From: Rhizobium sp. R634
GTDB lineage: Bacteria > Pseudomonadota > Alphaproteobacteria > Rhizobiales > Rhizobiaceae
Reading direction: 5' to 3'
Assembly (NCBI RefSeq): GCF_002211305.1
Contig: NZ_LOKW01000027.1
Span: 310,001 to 374,000 of the forward strand
DNA: 64,000 nucleotides
In this document: positions 17,282-26,005 of the stretch, piece after piece
How the letters are laid out: every line of letters starts with the position of its first letter
Position numbering within the stretch: position 1 is the stretch's first letter
Made by a program: the position numbers and the translations under genes
Notes under the pieces: model-generated
The model's input: the letters and a program-made list of their open reading frames with translations, nothing else
Told to the model about the DNA's origin: nothing
Database searches by the model: none

Positions 17282-18709
17282 TTACGAGAAGGACAGCTTC
17301 TCGCTCGGCCGGGTCAGTGTTTCCGGGCGCAGCACCGCATCGAGATGCTCCTTTTGCATCAGGCCGCGTTCGAGAAGGATTTCATAGACCCCCCGTCCGG
17401 AATGATGGGCCTCCAGCGCAACCTCGGTGGCGTTGCGGTAGCCGATATAGGGGTTGAGCGCCGTCACGATGCCGATCGATTGCTCGACCGTCTGGCGCAA
17501 ACGGTCGCGGTTGGCGGTGATGCCTTGAATGCAATTCGCCTCGAGCGTCAGGCAGGCGTTGGTCAGGTGGCTGAGACTCCGATAGAGGCTGTAGAAGATC
17601 ACCGGCTCGAAGGCATTCAGCTGCAGCTGGCCGGCCTCTGCGGCCATGGTGATCGTCACGTCATTGCCGATCACTTCGAAGGCGACCTGGTTGACCACCT
17701 CAGGGATGACAGGGTTGACCTTGCCGGGCATGATCGAGGAGCCGGCCTGGCGCGCCGGCAGGTTGATCTCGTTCAAGCCGGCGCGCGGCCCCGAAGACAG
17801 AAGCCGCAGGTCGTTGCAGGTCTTGGACAGCTTGACCGCCACGCGCTTGAGGACGCCCGAAAGCTGGACGAAAGAGCCGCAATCCTGTGTCGCCTCCACC
17901 AGATCAGGTGACGTCACCAGATCGACGCCGACGATTTCGGACAGCCGCTCGCGCACCAGCGCAGCGTAGCGAGGATGAGCGGTGATGCCGGTGCCGATCG
18001 CGGTGGCGCCGAGATTGATCTCGCGGATCAGCGAGACGGCCTCGGAAAGCCGCGCCTCGTCCTCCGCCAGCATCAGCGCATAGGTTCCGAATTCCTGCCC
18101 CAGCGTCATCGGCACCGCGTCCTGCAACTGGGTGCGGCCCATCTTGAGGATGTCGGCGAACTCGACCGCCTTGGCCTCGAATGCCCGGCGCAGAATCGCC
18201 ATGGCGTCGACCAGACGGTGAACGCCGATCCATGCGGCGAGCTTCAGCGCCGTCGGATAGACGTCGTTGGTGGATTGCGAGAGATTGACGTGCTCGTTCG
18301 GATGCAGGTGCTGGTACTCGCCGCGGCGATGACCGAGGATTTCGAGCGCGCGGTTGGCAATCACCTCATTGGCGTTCATGTTGGTCGAGGTTCCCGCTCC
18401 GCCCTGGATCAGATCGACGACGAAGTGGTCGTGCAATGCGCCATGGCGGATCTCGATACAAGCCGCGATGATGGCATCGGCGCGCTCCTGATCCAGAAGG
18501 CCGAGGCTCGCATTGGCCTGAGCCGCCGCCTGCTTGATCGCCGCCAGGGATGCGATCAGATCCGCCGATTCCTTCAGCGTCTGACCGGTAATCGGAAAGT
18601 TCTCGACCGCGCGCAGCGTATGCACGCCGTAATAGGCCGAGGCCGGCACGTCGCGGTCGCCGATCAGGTCGTGTTCGACGCGAATTGTGGTCATATCGGA
18701 TGTCGTCAT
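17282..18709 (-). CDS. ansB: Aspartate ammonia-lyase
   Basis: 475 aa member of the fumarase/aspartase superfamily, converting L-aspartate to fumarate and ammonia. The superfamily signature GSSIMPGKVNP is at about residue 325. Aspartase-like blocks include TSTNMNANEVIANRA near residue 105 and the SQSTNDVYPT segment that binds substrate. ATG 18709 is preferred; an internal ATG at 18694 would shorten the protein by five residues. It is the last gene of ansP-ansA-ansB, 100 bases after ansA. The operon imports asparagine, hydrolyses it to aspartate and then to fumarate, giving two ammonia molecules and carbon for the TCA cycle. This order matches the R. etli ans operon. Confidence 0.93.
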   Translation of the reverse strand: MTTSDMTTIRVEHDLIGDRDVPASAYYGVHTLRAVENFPITGQTLKESADLIASLAAIKQAAAQANASLGLLDQERADAIIAACIEIRHGALHDHFVVDLIQGGAGTSTNMNANEVIANRALEILGHRRGEYQHLHPNEHVNLSQSTNDVYPTALKLAAWIGVHRLVDAMAILRRAFEAKAVEFADILKMGRTQLQDAVPMTLGQEFGTYALMLAEDEARLSEAVSLIREINLGATAIGTGITAHPRYAALVRERLSEIVGVDLVTSPDLVEATQDCGSFVQLSGVLKRVAVKLSKTCNDLRLLSSGPRAGLNEINLPARQAGSSIMPGKVNPVIPEVVNQVAFEVIGNDVTITMAAEAGQLQLNAFEPVIFYSLYRSLSHLTNACLTLEANCIQGITANRDRLRQTVEQSIGIVTALNPYIGYRNATEVALEAHHSGRGVYEILLERGLMQKEHLDAVLRPETLTRPSEKLSFS

Positions 18710-18809
18710 GGCAGAAGCTTTCGATTGGGGCGCTGCGAGCACGCATTGCGACGCCAGGCTGAAGACGAGAATGGCTGGTGACGCGGCAGAAAAGCCGCGT
18801 CCGGAGGCG

Positions 18810-19913
18810 TCATCGGGTCGGGGCGGCAAGGCGGGGATCGTCCCCATCCGCCTTCGATCCACGCAGTTTGAACGGAAAGGATACGCCGCCTGTCGTAACA
18901 CCCATCGTGTTCACGCGCTGGGGACGATGGAACGGCGCGAGCCGGCTGCGGATCTCAGTCGAACCGATGCCGAGCCGATCGAGGAGTTCCGTCACAACGG
19001 CGTAAAGGATCTCAAGATTGCCGTCCTCGATCTTGACCGAGATACCGAGCGTACCGTCCGCCCCCAATCGCCGGGTTTCATCCGAGGCCCGCACGCCGAT
19101 CGCATAGCTGGCATCGGCCCCGAGCTTACCGATGAGGGCGCCGTCGAATGCGCGCATCAGCACCGTGCAATAGCGCCCCTCGCCCGCAACCATTTCGGGA
19201 TAGCGCGCCATCGCCCGGAAAATGCGAGCCAGCGCTGCGTCTCGCGCCGGCAAGTCCTCGCGCGCCTTGTCCCGATCCGCTGCCGAAGCGAGCTTGGCAT
19301 AGATGCGCGCCAGCCGGTCCAACGGAAAAGCAGGGGTCGGAAGATTGCACCCGTCGATCCCCCATTCGACATCCCGGACATCCAGGTCGCAGAGTTCGGC
19401 GACGGTGCGCTTGACCCTCTCCTGCATCGGATGGTTCGGCAGGTGGTAGTCTTCCACGCCGGCTCCGATCGCCCGGGCGCCGGCAAGCATGCCGACATGC
19501 TTTCCCGAGCAATTGCTGCAAACCGCCGTCGGGGCAAAGTCCTGCCTGATCCAGGCGCGGTTCACCGTTTCGGACAGCGAAGGATGGCCGCCGCAGCGCA
19601 GATCGGCCTCCTCGGCCTTGATCTTCGACAGCATGGCCCGCGTCCGCGCGATATGGCGCTCTTCGCTGCTGTGGGAGGCGCACATCAGCGCGATATCCGC
19701 ATCGTCGAAGCCGTAACCCGCGAAACCCTCCGTCTCCAGAATGGCAAGCGCCTGGGCCGGCTTGGCGGCGGAGCGGGCAAGCGTCATACGCTCGGGATTT
19801 CCCAGCGCGTAAAGCAGCCTGCCCTTTGTATCGACGACAGCTGCGTGGATGCGATGACGGTTTTCGACGATGCCGCCACGATCGGTGACGACGAAATCCT
19901 CACTCGAGGTCAT
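18810..19913 (-). CDS. ansA: L-asparaginase, Rhizobium etli type (class 3)
   Basis: 367 aa enzyme hydrolysing L-asparagine to aspartate and ammonia; unrelated in sequence to E. coli asparaginases. Counting from the chosen ATG, the residues described for the R. etli enzyme ReAV fall at the same numbers. These are the two Ser-Lys pairs Ser48/Lys51 and Ser80/Lys263, the zinc site Cys135/Lys138/Cys189, and Cys249. This agreement also fixes the start: GGAGAGAG lies just upstream of ATG 19913, while an ATG 12 bases earlier has none. It is between ansP and ansB in one operon. The enzyme is expected to be induced by asparagine through the GntR-type regulator upstream. Confidence 0.96.
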   Translation of the reverse strand: MTSSEDFVVTDRGGIVENRHRIHAAVVDTKGRLLYALGNPERMTLARSAAKPAQALAILETEGFAGYGFDDADIALMCASHSSEERHIARTRAMLSKIKAEEADLRCGGHPSLSETVNRAWIRQDFAPTAVCSNCSGKHVGMLAGARAIGAGVEDYHLPNHPMQERVKRTVAELCDLDVRDVEWGIDGCNLPTPAFPLDRLARIYAKLASAADRDKAREDLPARDAALARIFRAMARYPEMVAGEGRYCTVLMRAFDGALIGKLGADASYAIGVRASDETRRLGADGTLGISVKIEDGNLEILYAVVTELLDRLGIGSTEIRSRLAPFHRPQRVNTMGVTTGGVSFPFKLRGSKADGDDPRLAAPTR

Positions 19914-19986
19914 GTCTCTCTCCATTCATGCCGCACCCCGGCGGCGGCATGCGCCGCCGGGAGCAAGCTTGGATTGTCGATCGGTA

Positions 19987-21459
19987 TCAGGCGAGATCGA
20001 AACCGCCGCGATCCTCGCCCTGTTCGGCGGCGAGCATGTAGATGCGCTCACGCATCAGCAGCCAGCCGACCACCAGCGCGGGAATGATCAGCGCCAGAGA
20101 GGCGACCGTGTAGGTTCCGACCGGATAATCGAGAGCCATCAGGATCACGACGACGGCAAGGAAACCCAGGGTCAGCAGGCCGGTGTACGGCGCGCCGAAC
20201 ATCCGGAATTCAGGCCGCGCCAGCTTGCCCTGCCGCGAGAGTTGCCACAGCTTGAGCTGACACAGGACGATCACGCCCCATGCGGCGATGATGCCGAGCG
20301 CGGCGACATTCAAGCCGATCTCGAAGGCCTCCGCCGGAACGACGGCATTCAGCACGACGCCGAAGGCGGTCACGACAGCCGTCACCGCAATGCCGACATA
20401 GGGCACGCCGGATCGGTTCATCTTCGCCAGCGCCGCCGGCGCCGAGCCTGATATCGCCATGGAATGCAGGATGCGGCCTGTGGAATAGAGGCCGGCATTG
20501 AGCGACGACAGGACGGCGGTCAGCACGACGAGGTTCATGACGACGTCGGCGCCCTGGATGCCGATCTTGCCGAAGAAGGTCACGAACGGGCTCTCGCCAC
20601 CCTTATAGGCGGTATAGGGCAGCAGCAGTGACAGCAGCAGGACCGAGCCAACATAGAAGACCACCAGGCGCAGCACGACCGTCCGGATCGCCCGCGGCAT
20701 GACCTTGCGGGCATTTTCGGTTTCACCGGCGGCAGTGCCGATCAGCTCGATCGAGGCATAGGCGAAGACCACGCCCTGTATCACCACCAGGGCCGGCAGG
20801 ATGCTGTTCGGGAATATGCCGCCGAAATCGGTGATCGTGTTGAGGCCCGGAACATGGCCGTCGATCGGCGTGCCGGTGACGACGAAGTAGACGCCGACGA
20901 TCAGGAAGACGACGAGGGCGAGAACCTTGACGAGGCTGAACCAGAATTCCAGTTCGCCGAAGACCTTCACCGACAGAAGGTTCATCGAAAGGACGAGGAC
21001 CAGCGCCGCCAGCGCAAAGACCCACTGATCGATCATTGCGATCCACGGGACATAGGCCTTGAAGAAATTCATGTAGAGGGCGACCGCGGTAACGTCGGCG
21101 ACCGCCGTCATCGCCCAGGTCAGCCAATACATCCAGCCGACCGCGAAGGCGAGCTTTTCGCCGTAAAATTCCCGGGCATAGGAGACGAACGAGCCCGAGG
21201 TCGGGCGATGGACGATCAATTCGCCGAGCGCCCTCAGAACGAGAAAGGCGAAAAAGCCGCACAAGGCATAGACCAGCACAAGTGCCGGACCGGCAGCGGC
21301 AAGCCGGCCGCCGGCGCCGAGAAACAGCCCCGTGCCGATGGCGCCGCCGATGGCGATCATTTGGATCTGCCGCGGCTTCAGCGCCTTGTGGTAGCCGAGA
21401 TCCTCCTCGGCGAAAACTTGGCCATCGGCCTCGGTTCTGGTGGATTGCATGACTGTCAT
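19987..21459 (-). CDS. ansP: L-asparagine permease (APC superfamily)
   Basis: 490 aa amino-acid/proton symporter with about 12 membrane segments. The N-terminal GGAIGTGLFLGAG motif in helix 1 is the amino-acid binding signature of the AAT family of APC transporters. The long hydrophobic helices and the RPTSGSFVSYAREFYG block match AnsP/GabP-like permeases. It is first in the operon, followed 73 bases later by asparaginase and then aspartase, so asparagine is the likely substrate. The 227 bases upstream, before the regulator gene, should hold the operon's promoter and operator; a GT-N3-AC core at 21537-21543 fits FadR-type sites only weakly. Confidence 0.92.
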   Translation of the reverse strand: MTVMQSTRTEADGQVFAEEDLGYHKALKPRQIQMIAIGGAIGTGLFLGAGGRLAAAGPALVLVYALCGFFAFLVLRALGELIVHRPTSGSFVSYAREFYGEKLAFAVGWMYWLTWAMTAVADVTAVALYMNFFKAYVPWIAMIDQWVFALAALVLVLSMNLLSVKVFGELEFWFSLVKVLALVVFLIVGVYFVVTGTPIDGHVPGLNTITDFGGIFPNSILPALVVIQGVVFAYASIELIGTAAGETENARKVMPRAIRTVVLRLVVFYVGSVLLLSLLLPYTAYKGGESPFVTFFGKIGIQGADVVMNLVVLTAVLSSLNAGLYSTGRILHSMAISGSAPAALAKMNRSGVPYVGIAVTAVVTAFGVVLNAVVPAEAFEIGLNVAALGIIAAWGVIVLCQLKLWQLSRQGKLARPEFRMFGAPYTGLLTLGFLAVVVILMALDYPVGTYTVASLALIIPALVVGWLLMRERIYMLAAEQGEDRGGFDLA

Positions 21460-21686
21460 TTCTCCTCCCTATGGGTTCGGCAACCTCCCGGCCGCCCCTC
21501 CGCGCAGACGCCATAAAGATGTTAATCTGCTATGCGGTCTGACAGGTTTGGCGAATAAAGGAAGAACCACCTTGCAGTCAAGGATTTTCCGTCTGCTATT
21601 TGTGGATGCCGGCGGCCTGGAGAAAGGCAGTCTTGGCGGCGGGATTGGATCGATTTCCTAGGCTTCCGTCAAAAGCGCCAAAGATA

Positions 21687-22394
21687 TCAGCGCAGCTCGA
21701 TGCCGATGATGCGGCTGACAGCCGCCGCGACCTTCCTGAGATGGATTTCCATCGCCGCCTGAGCCTCGGCCTCCGCCCCTATGCGGATGGCTTCGACGAT
21801 GGCGCGATGCTCTTCATTCGATTCCTGGCGCCTTGGCCCCAAGGCGCTCAGCAGCTCGGATTGCTGCGCCATCGCCTCGCGGACGTCATCGACGATATCG
21901 CGGAAGACGGCGTTCTTCGATGCCTCCGCGATCAGCCCGTGAAAATCCGAATCCAGCCGCACCCAAGCCTCGGTATCTTCTTCCTGCTCCATCTGGTCGC
22001 AAAGGCGAAGCAGCCGGGACAGCTCATCGTCGCTCCGGCGCAGCGCCGCCCAACCGGCAGCCGACACCTCGACGAAAGGACGCGCCTCCATCAGATCACG
22101 CGCCGAATAATCGCCGTAACGGATATCTCCATCGCCGGCAGTCGCGAGCACATATGTTCCGCTTCCCGTTCGCGTCTCCGTCAGCCCCAAAATCTGCAGC
22201 GAGCGCAGCGCTTCGCGCACGATCGGGCGGCTCACGCCGTATTTTGCCGCGAGCTTCGCCTCCGACGGCAGTTTTGAACCGGCGGTAAACCGGCCGGAGA
22301 GAATGAGATTGCGCAAATCCTCGAACACCAGTTCCGAGGCGCTTTTTCGGCTGAGGATCGCGGAGTCGGAAAGCCAGCTTTCTAGATCGTTCAT
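21687..22394 (-). CDS. ansR: GntR/FadR-family regulator, probable AnsR
   Basis: 235 aa. The N-terminal winged helix is clear: FEDLRNLILSG, KLPSEAKLAAKYGVSRPIVREALRS at about residues 20-65. The C-terminal FCD ligand domain contains RLDSDFHGLI and later EEHRAIVEAI, with Asp and His residues in the positions of the FCD metal site. It sits directly upstream of ansP on the same strand, the place of ansR in R. etli, where it represses the operon until asparagine is present. The ATG at 22394 aligns with the start of the neighbouring paralogue; a GTG at 22418 is possible. Symbol given from synteny. Confidence 0.82.
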   Translation of the reverse strand: MNDLESWLSDSAILSRKSASELVFEDLRNLILSGRFTAGSKLPSEAKLAAKYGVSRPIVREALRSLQILGLTETRTGSGTYVLATAGDGDIRYGDYSARDLMEARPFVEVSAAGWAALRRSDDELSRLLRLCDQMEQEEDTEAWVRLDSDFHGLIAEASKNAVFRDIVDDVREAMAQQSELLSALGPRRQESNEEHRAIVEAIRIGAEAEAQAAMEIHLRKVAAAVSRIIGIELR

Positions 22395-22454
22395 CGCATT
22401 GCATTCGATCGGCGGCACCCCGAATGTCCGGGCGCCAAATTTGAAATCATACCT

Positions 22455-23165
22455 TCAGTGCAGTTCATTTTCATCGGCAATCCCGATGATGGAGCGCTTT
22501 ACCTCCAGCAGGTGCTCCGCCATGGCGGCACGCGCCTCCTCCTCCCTGCCCGCGGCAACGGCCTCCAGAATACGGCGATGTTCCGCGTTGGACGCTCTGC
22601 GCCGTCCGCGAACATGCTCCACCAGTTCCGATTGCGTCGAAAGCGCGCCGCGAACATCGGCGACAACTTTCCTGAAGATCGCATTGCCCGAGGCCGCTGC
22701 GATTTCTCCGTGAAATGCCGCGTCCATCCGCACCCATTTCTGGACATCATCCTCGCCGTCCATCCGGTCGCATAGGGATGTCAGCAAGGCCAGTTGCTCG
22801 TCCGAGCGCCGTAGGGCGGCCCAACCCGCTGCCGGGATCTCAATGCAGGGACGCGCCTCCATGAGATCACGGGCGGAATAGGCGCCGCCGCCGAGCTGCC
22901 GCGCCGGGCTTTCCGAAACGACGAAGGTGCCGCGGCCGGTCCTGGTCTGCGTGAATCCCAGCGTCTGAAGCGAGCGGAGCGCTTCACGCACGATCGCCCG
23001 GCTGATGCCGTACCGTTCGGCGAGTTGCACCTCCGAGGGAAGACGGATCCCGAGCGCCAACTTCCGATCCACGATGGCCGTGCGGATATCTTCGAAGACC
23101 GCTTCGGCAGCGTTTCTCCGGCTTATTTCCTTCTTCTCCGACAGCCATGAATCCATATCCCGCAT
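22455..23165 (-). CDS. GntR/FadR-family regulator, paralogue of the adjacent AnsR
   Basis: 236 aa, colinear with the protein encoded 60 bases downstream, sharing long stretches such as VREALRSLQ, YSARDLMEARP and AAGWAALRRSD. It has the same winged helix (LPSEVQLAERYGISRAIVREALRS) and FCD domain (RMDAAFHGEI, NAEHRRILEA). The pair looks like a tandem duplication that has diverged. Since it lies at the end of the ABC/RidA/cupin operon on the same strand, it may regulate that operon rather than ans, or the two regulators may recognise related ligands. ATG 23165 is chosen; 23156 is an alternative. Confidence 0.85.
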   Translation of the reverse strand: MRDMDSWLSEKKEISRRNAAEAVFEDIRTAIVDRKLALGIRLPSEVQLAERYGISRAIVREALRSLQTLGFTQTRTGRGTFVVSESPARQLGGGAYSARDLMEARPCIEIPAAGWAALRRSDEQLALLTSLCDRMDGEDDVQKWVRMDAAFHGEIAAASGNAIFRKVVADVRGALSTQSELVEHVRGRRRASNAEHRRILEAVAAGREEEARAAMAEHLLEVKRSIIGIADENELH

Positions 23166-23250
23166 CGAAGGACGATGCGGGCAATCGGCAGAGCTGTCAA
23201 GCAACCGGACAGGCTCTTCGGCAGCGTGCCCGTCGCATCCGGCGCGGGGC

Positions 23251-24072
23251 CTACCAGAGCTTCATGTGCCGGTTGACATCCTTGTAGAGCAGGTAGCGGA
23301 AGCGGCCGGGACCACCGGCGTAGCAAGCCTGCGGGCAGAAGGCGCGCAGCCACATGAAATCGCCGGCCTCGACCTCGACCCAGTCCTGGTTCAGGCGGTA
23401 GACCGCCTTGCCCTCCAGCACATAGAGCCCGTGCTCCATGACATGGGTTTCCATGAAGGGGATCACCGCACCCGGCTCCAGGGTCACAATGTTGACGTGC
23501 ATGTCGTAGCGCACGTCTGCCGGATCGATGAAGCGGGTCGTACCCCAGCGTCCATCGGTGTCGGGCATGGCGCGGATCGGATGGTCGTCCTCATGCGTAA
23601 CGATCGCCGGCGGCGGCTCCAACCCCTCGACTTCCTGAAACGCCTTTCTGACCCAGTGAAAGATCGCCGCGGCCGAGCTGTCATTCTTTAGGCGCCATGC
23701 CGAACCGGCGGGAATATAGACGAAGGAGCCGGCGCGCAGCGCGTGGCTCACACCTTCGAGTTCCACAGTCATGCCGCCTTCGACGACGAACAGCACTGCC
23801 TCGGCCCGCTTGTCGGGCTCCGGCCGGTCGCTTCCGCCGCCCGGCTGAACTTCCATGACATATTGCGAGAAGGTTTCGGAGAAGCCGGAGAGCGGGCGGG
23901 AAAGAACCCATGCCCGCGTTCCCGTCCAATGCGGCAGGAGGCTCGTGACGATATCGCTCATGACGCCGCGGGGGATGACCGCGTAAGCCGTGGTGAAAAC
24001 AGCTCTGCCGGAAAGCAACTGGGTCTGCGGCGGCAAACCGCCGAGCTTCGAAAAATACTCTGTCTTGTCCAT
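23251..24072 (-). CDS. (S)-ureidoglycine aminohydrolase-type bicupin
   Basis: 273 aa protein with two cupin domains (about residues 70-135 and 195-260). It carries the C-terminal block of ureidoglycine aminohydrolases, including VMEHGLYVLEG, WLRAFCPQACYAGG and FRYLLYKDVNRH. The manganese ligands seen in the plant enzyme are all present: Glu208, His210, His214 and Gln248. The known reaction converts (S)-ureidoglycine to ureidoglycolate and ammonia in purine breakdown. No allantoinase or allantoate amidohydrolase is nearby. Instead it sits last in an operon with a peptide-type ABC importer, a SelA-like enzyme and RidA. It may act on ureidoglycine or on a related aminal from the imported compound. 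ATG 24072 follows GGGAAG. Confidence 0.86.
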   Translation of the reverse strand: MDKTEYFSKLGGLPPQTQLLSGRAVFTTAYAVIPRGVMSDIVTSLLPHWTGTRAWVLSRPLSGFSETFSQYVMEVQPGGGSDRPEPDKRAEAVLFVVEGGMTVELEGVSHALRAGSFVYIPAGSAWRLKNDSSAAAIFHWVRKAFQEVEGLEPPPAIVTHEDDHPIRAMPDTDGRWGTTRFIDPADVRYDMHVNIVTLEPGAVIPFMETHVMEHGLYVLEGKAVYRLNQDWVEVEAGDFMWLRAFCPQACYAGGPGRFRYLLYKDVNRHMKLW

Positions 24073-24151
24073 TGATGCGGCTTCCCAGGCAGGTGTCTCT
24101 GCATCTGCTTTATGCGCCGCCAGCCGGTTAGGCAACTCCCAACGGCTTTCG

Positions 24152-25987
24152 CTACCGGTCAGCCATCACCAGATGGCCCGGCCCCACCTCGCGATACAAG
24201 GTGGCCGGAGGCTGGTAGTCGACTGATCGCATCGGGCTCTTGATCTCGTCATTCGCCACCATACGCTTTTCGTGGCGGCGGTCCGGATCGGGCACAGGCA
24301 CGGCCGAAATCAGCTTCTTCGTGTAGGGATGCTGCGGATTTTCGAAGACCGCGGCGCGCGGGCCAATCTCGACGATCTCGCCGAGATACATCACCGCCAC
24401 CCGGTGGCTGACGCGTTCGACCACCGCCATGTCGTGCGAAATGAACAGGAAGGCGAGATTGAGGCTCTGCTGCAGGTCCAGCATCAGGTTGATGACCTGC
24501 GCCTTGATCGACACGTCAAGCGCCGACACGCTTTCGTCAGCGACGATGACCTTCGGCCGCAGGGCGAGCGCGCGGGCGATGCAGATGCGCTGCCGCTGGC
24601 CGCCGGAAAATTCATGCGGATAGCGCGAAGCCATATCGTGGGAGAGGCCGACCTTCACCAGCAGGTCGGCAACGACCTCCCTCGCCTGTTTCGCATTGCC
24701 CATCCTGTGTTCGAGATAGGGTTCGGAGATCGACGCCCCTACCGTCATGCGCGGATTGAGGCTGGCAAAGGGATCCTGGAAGATCATCTGCACCGATTTG
24801 CGCATCTCGCGCAGATCCTTCCTGTCGAGGCCGAGCACCTCCCTGCCCTCGACGAGAACGGAACCCGCCTGCGGCTCGATGAGACGCATGATGGCGCGCC
24901 CCGTCGTCGATTTGCCGCAGCCGGATTCGCCGACGAGTGACAGCGTCTCGCCGGCATGAAGATCGAAGGAGACGTTTTCGACCGCATGCACCCGGCTGGT
25001 CAGCCGATTGAAGAGGCCGGAATGAATGTCGAAACGCTTGGTGAGGTTCTTCACCTGCAGCACCGGCTTCGCCGCAACCGTATCGGCAGCCTCGGCGGGA
25101 ACGTCCGATTCGCCTGTCGCCGTATTGACGACGGGAAAACGCAGCGGCCTCTGCCGGCCCTGCATCGAGCCGAGCACCGGCACGGCGGATAGCAGCGCCC
25201 TGGTATAGGGATGTTTGCCGCGGTGGAAGATATCGGCCGTGGCGCCGCTTTCGACCTGCTCGCCGCGATACATCACCACCGTTCTGTCGGCGATCTCGGC
25301 GACGACGCCCATGTCATGCGTGATGAAGAGAACGGAGGTCCCCTCCTCGTCCTGCAGCATCTTGATGAGATCGAGGATCTGGCCCTGGATCGTCACGTCG
25401 AGTGCTGTCGTCGGCTCGTCGGCGATCAAAAGCTTCGGCCGGCTGGCGAGCGCCATGGCGATCATCACCCGCTGGCGCATGCCGCCGGAAAAGCGATGCG
25501 GATATTCGTCGAAGCGCGAGGCGGCCGAGGGGATGCGGACCTTTTCGAGGAGCCTGATCGTCTCGGCCCTGGCATCGGCCTTGCTCATCGCGGAATGGCA
25601 AAGCAGCGCTTCGGAAATCTGATCGCCGATGGTGAAGAGCGGATTGAGCGAGGTCATCGGCTCCTGGAAGATCATCGCCACCTCATTGCCGCGCACCTGC
25701 CGCATGGCCTGTTCCGGCAGGGCCAGCAGGTCGCGGCCGCCGAGCATGACGCGGCCCTCGATGCGGCTCACATCCGTCTGCAGCAGCCGCATGATCGACA
25801 GCGAGGTGACGCTCTTGCCCGAGCCGGATTCGCCGACGATCGCCACCGTCTCGGCGGGCGCGACGGTGAAGGAGACGTCGCGCACCACGGGTTTCCAGGC
25901 GCCGTCGACCAGAAAGGAAGTCGTCAGCCCCTCAACGGAAAGAACGGGGGTGGCTGTCTCGATCAACTGCGCTTGGACGTTTGCCAT
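24152..25987 (-). CDS. Dipeptide/oligopeptide ABC transporter ATPase, DppD-DppF fusion
   Basis: 611 aa with two complete ABC ATPase domains in one chain, as in GsiA. Domain 1 (about residues 10-265) has Walker A GESGSGKS, FSGGMRQRVMIA and LIADEPTTALD. Domain 2 (about 310-560) has GESGCGKST, FSGGQRQRICIARA and IVADESVSALD. Each is followed by the HPYT...SAVP oligopeptide/dipeptide C-terminal motif. It would power the importer made by the SBP and two permeases encoded 2-5 kb upstream in the same operon. A strong GGAGGAG site precedes ATG 25987. It lies between the SelA-like and cupin genes, which ties both to the transport system. Confidence 0.94.
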   Translation of the reverse strand: MANVQAQLIETATPVLSVEGLTTSFLVDGAWKPVVRDVSFTVAPAETVAIVGESGSGKSVTSLSIMRLLQTDVSRIEGRVMLGGRDLLALPEQAMRQVRGNEVAMIFQEPMTSLNPLFTIGDQISEALLCHSAMSKADARAETIRLLEKVRIPSAASRFDEYPHRFSGGMRQRVMIAMALASRPKLLIADEPTTALDVTIQGQILDLIKMLQDEEGTSVLFITHDMGVVAEIADRTVVMYRGEQVESGATADIFHRGKHPYTRALLSAVPVLGSMQGRQRPLRFPVVNTATGESDVPAEAADTVAAKPVLQVKNLTKRFDIHSGLFNRLTSRVHAVENVSFDLHAGETLSLVGESGCGKSTTGRAIMRLIEPQAGSVLVEGREVLGLDRKDLREMRKSVQMIFQDPFASLNPRMTVGASISEPYLEHRMGNAKQAREVVADLLVKVGLSHDMASRYPHEFSGGQRQRICIARALALRPKVIVADESVSALDVSIKAQVINLMLDLQQSLNLAFLFISHDMAVVERVSHRVAVMYLGEIVEIGPRAAVFENPQHPYTKKLISAVPVPDPDRRHEKRMVANDEIKSPMRSVDYQPPATLYREVGPGHLVMADR

Positions 25988-26005
25988 GTCGGCTCCTCCT
26001 ACGGC

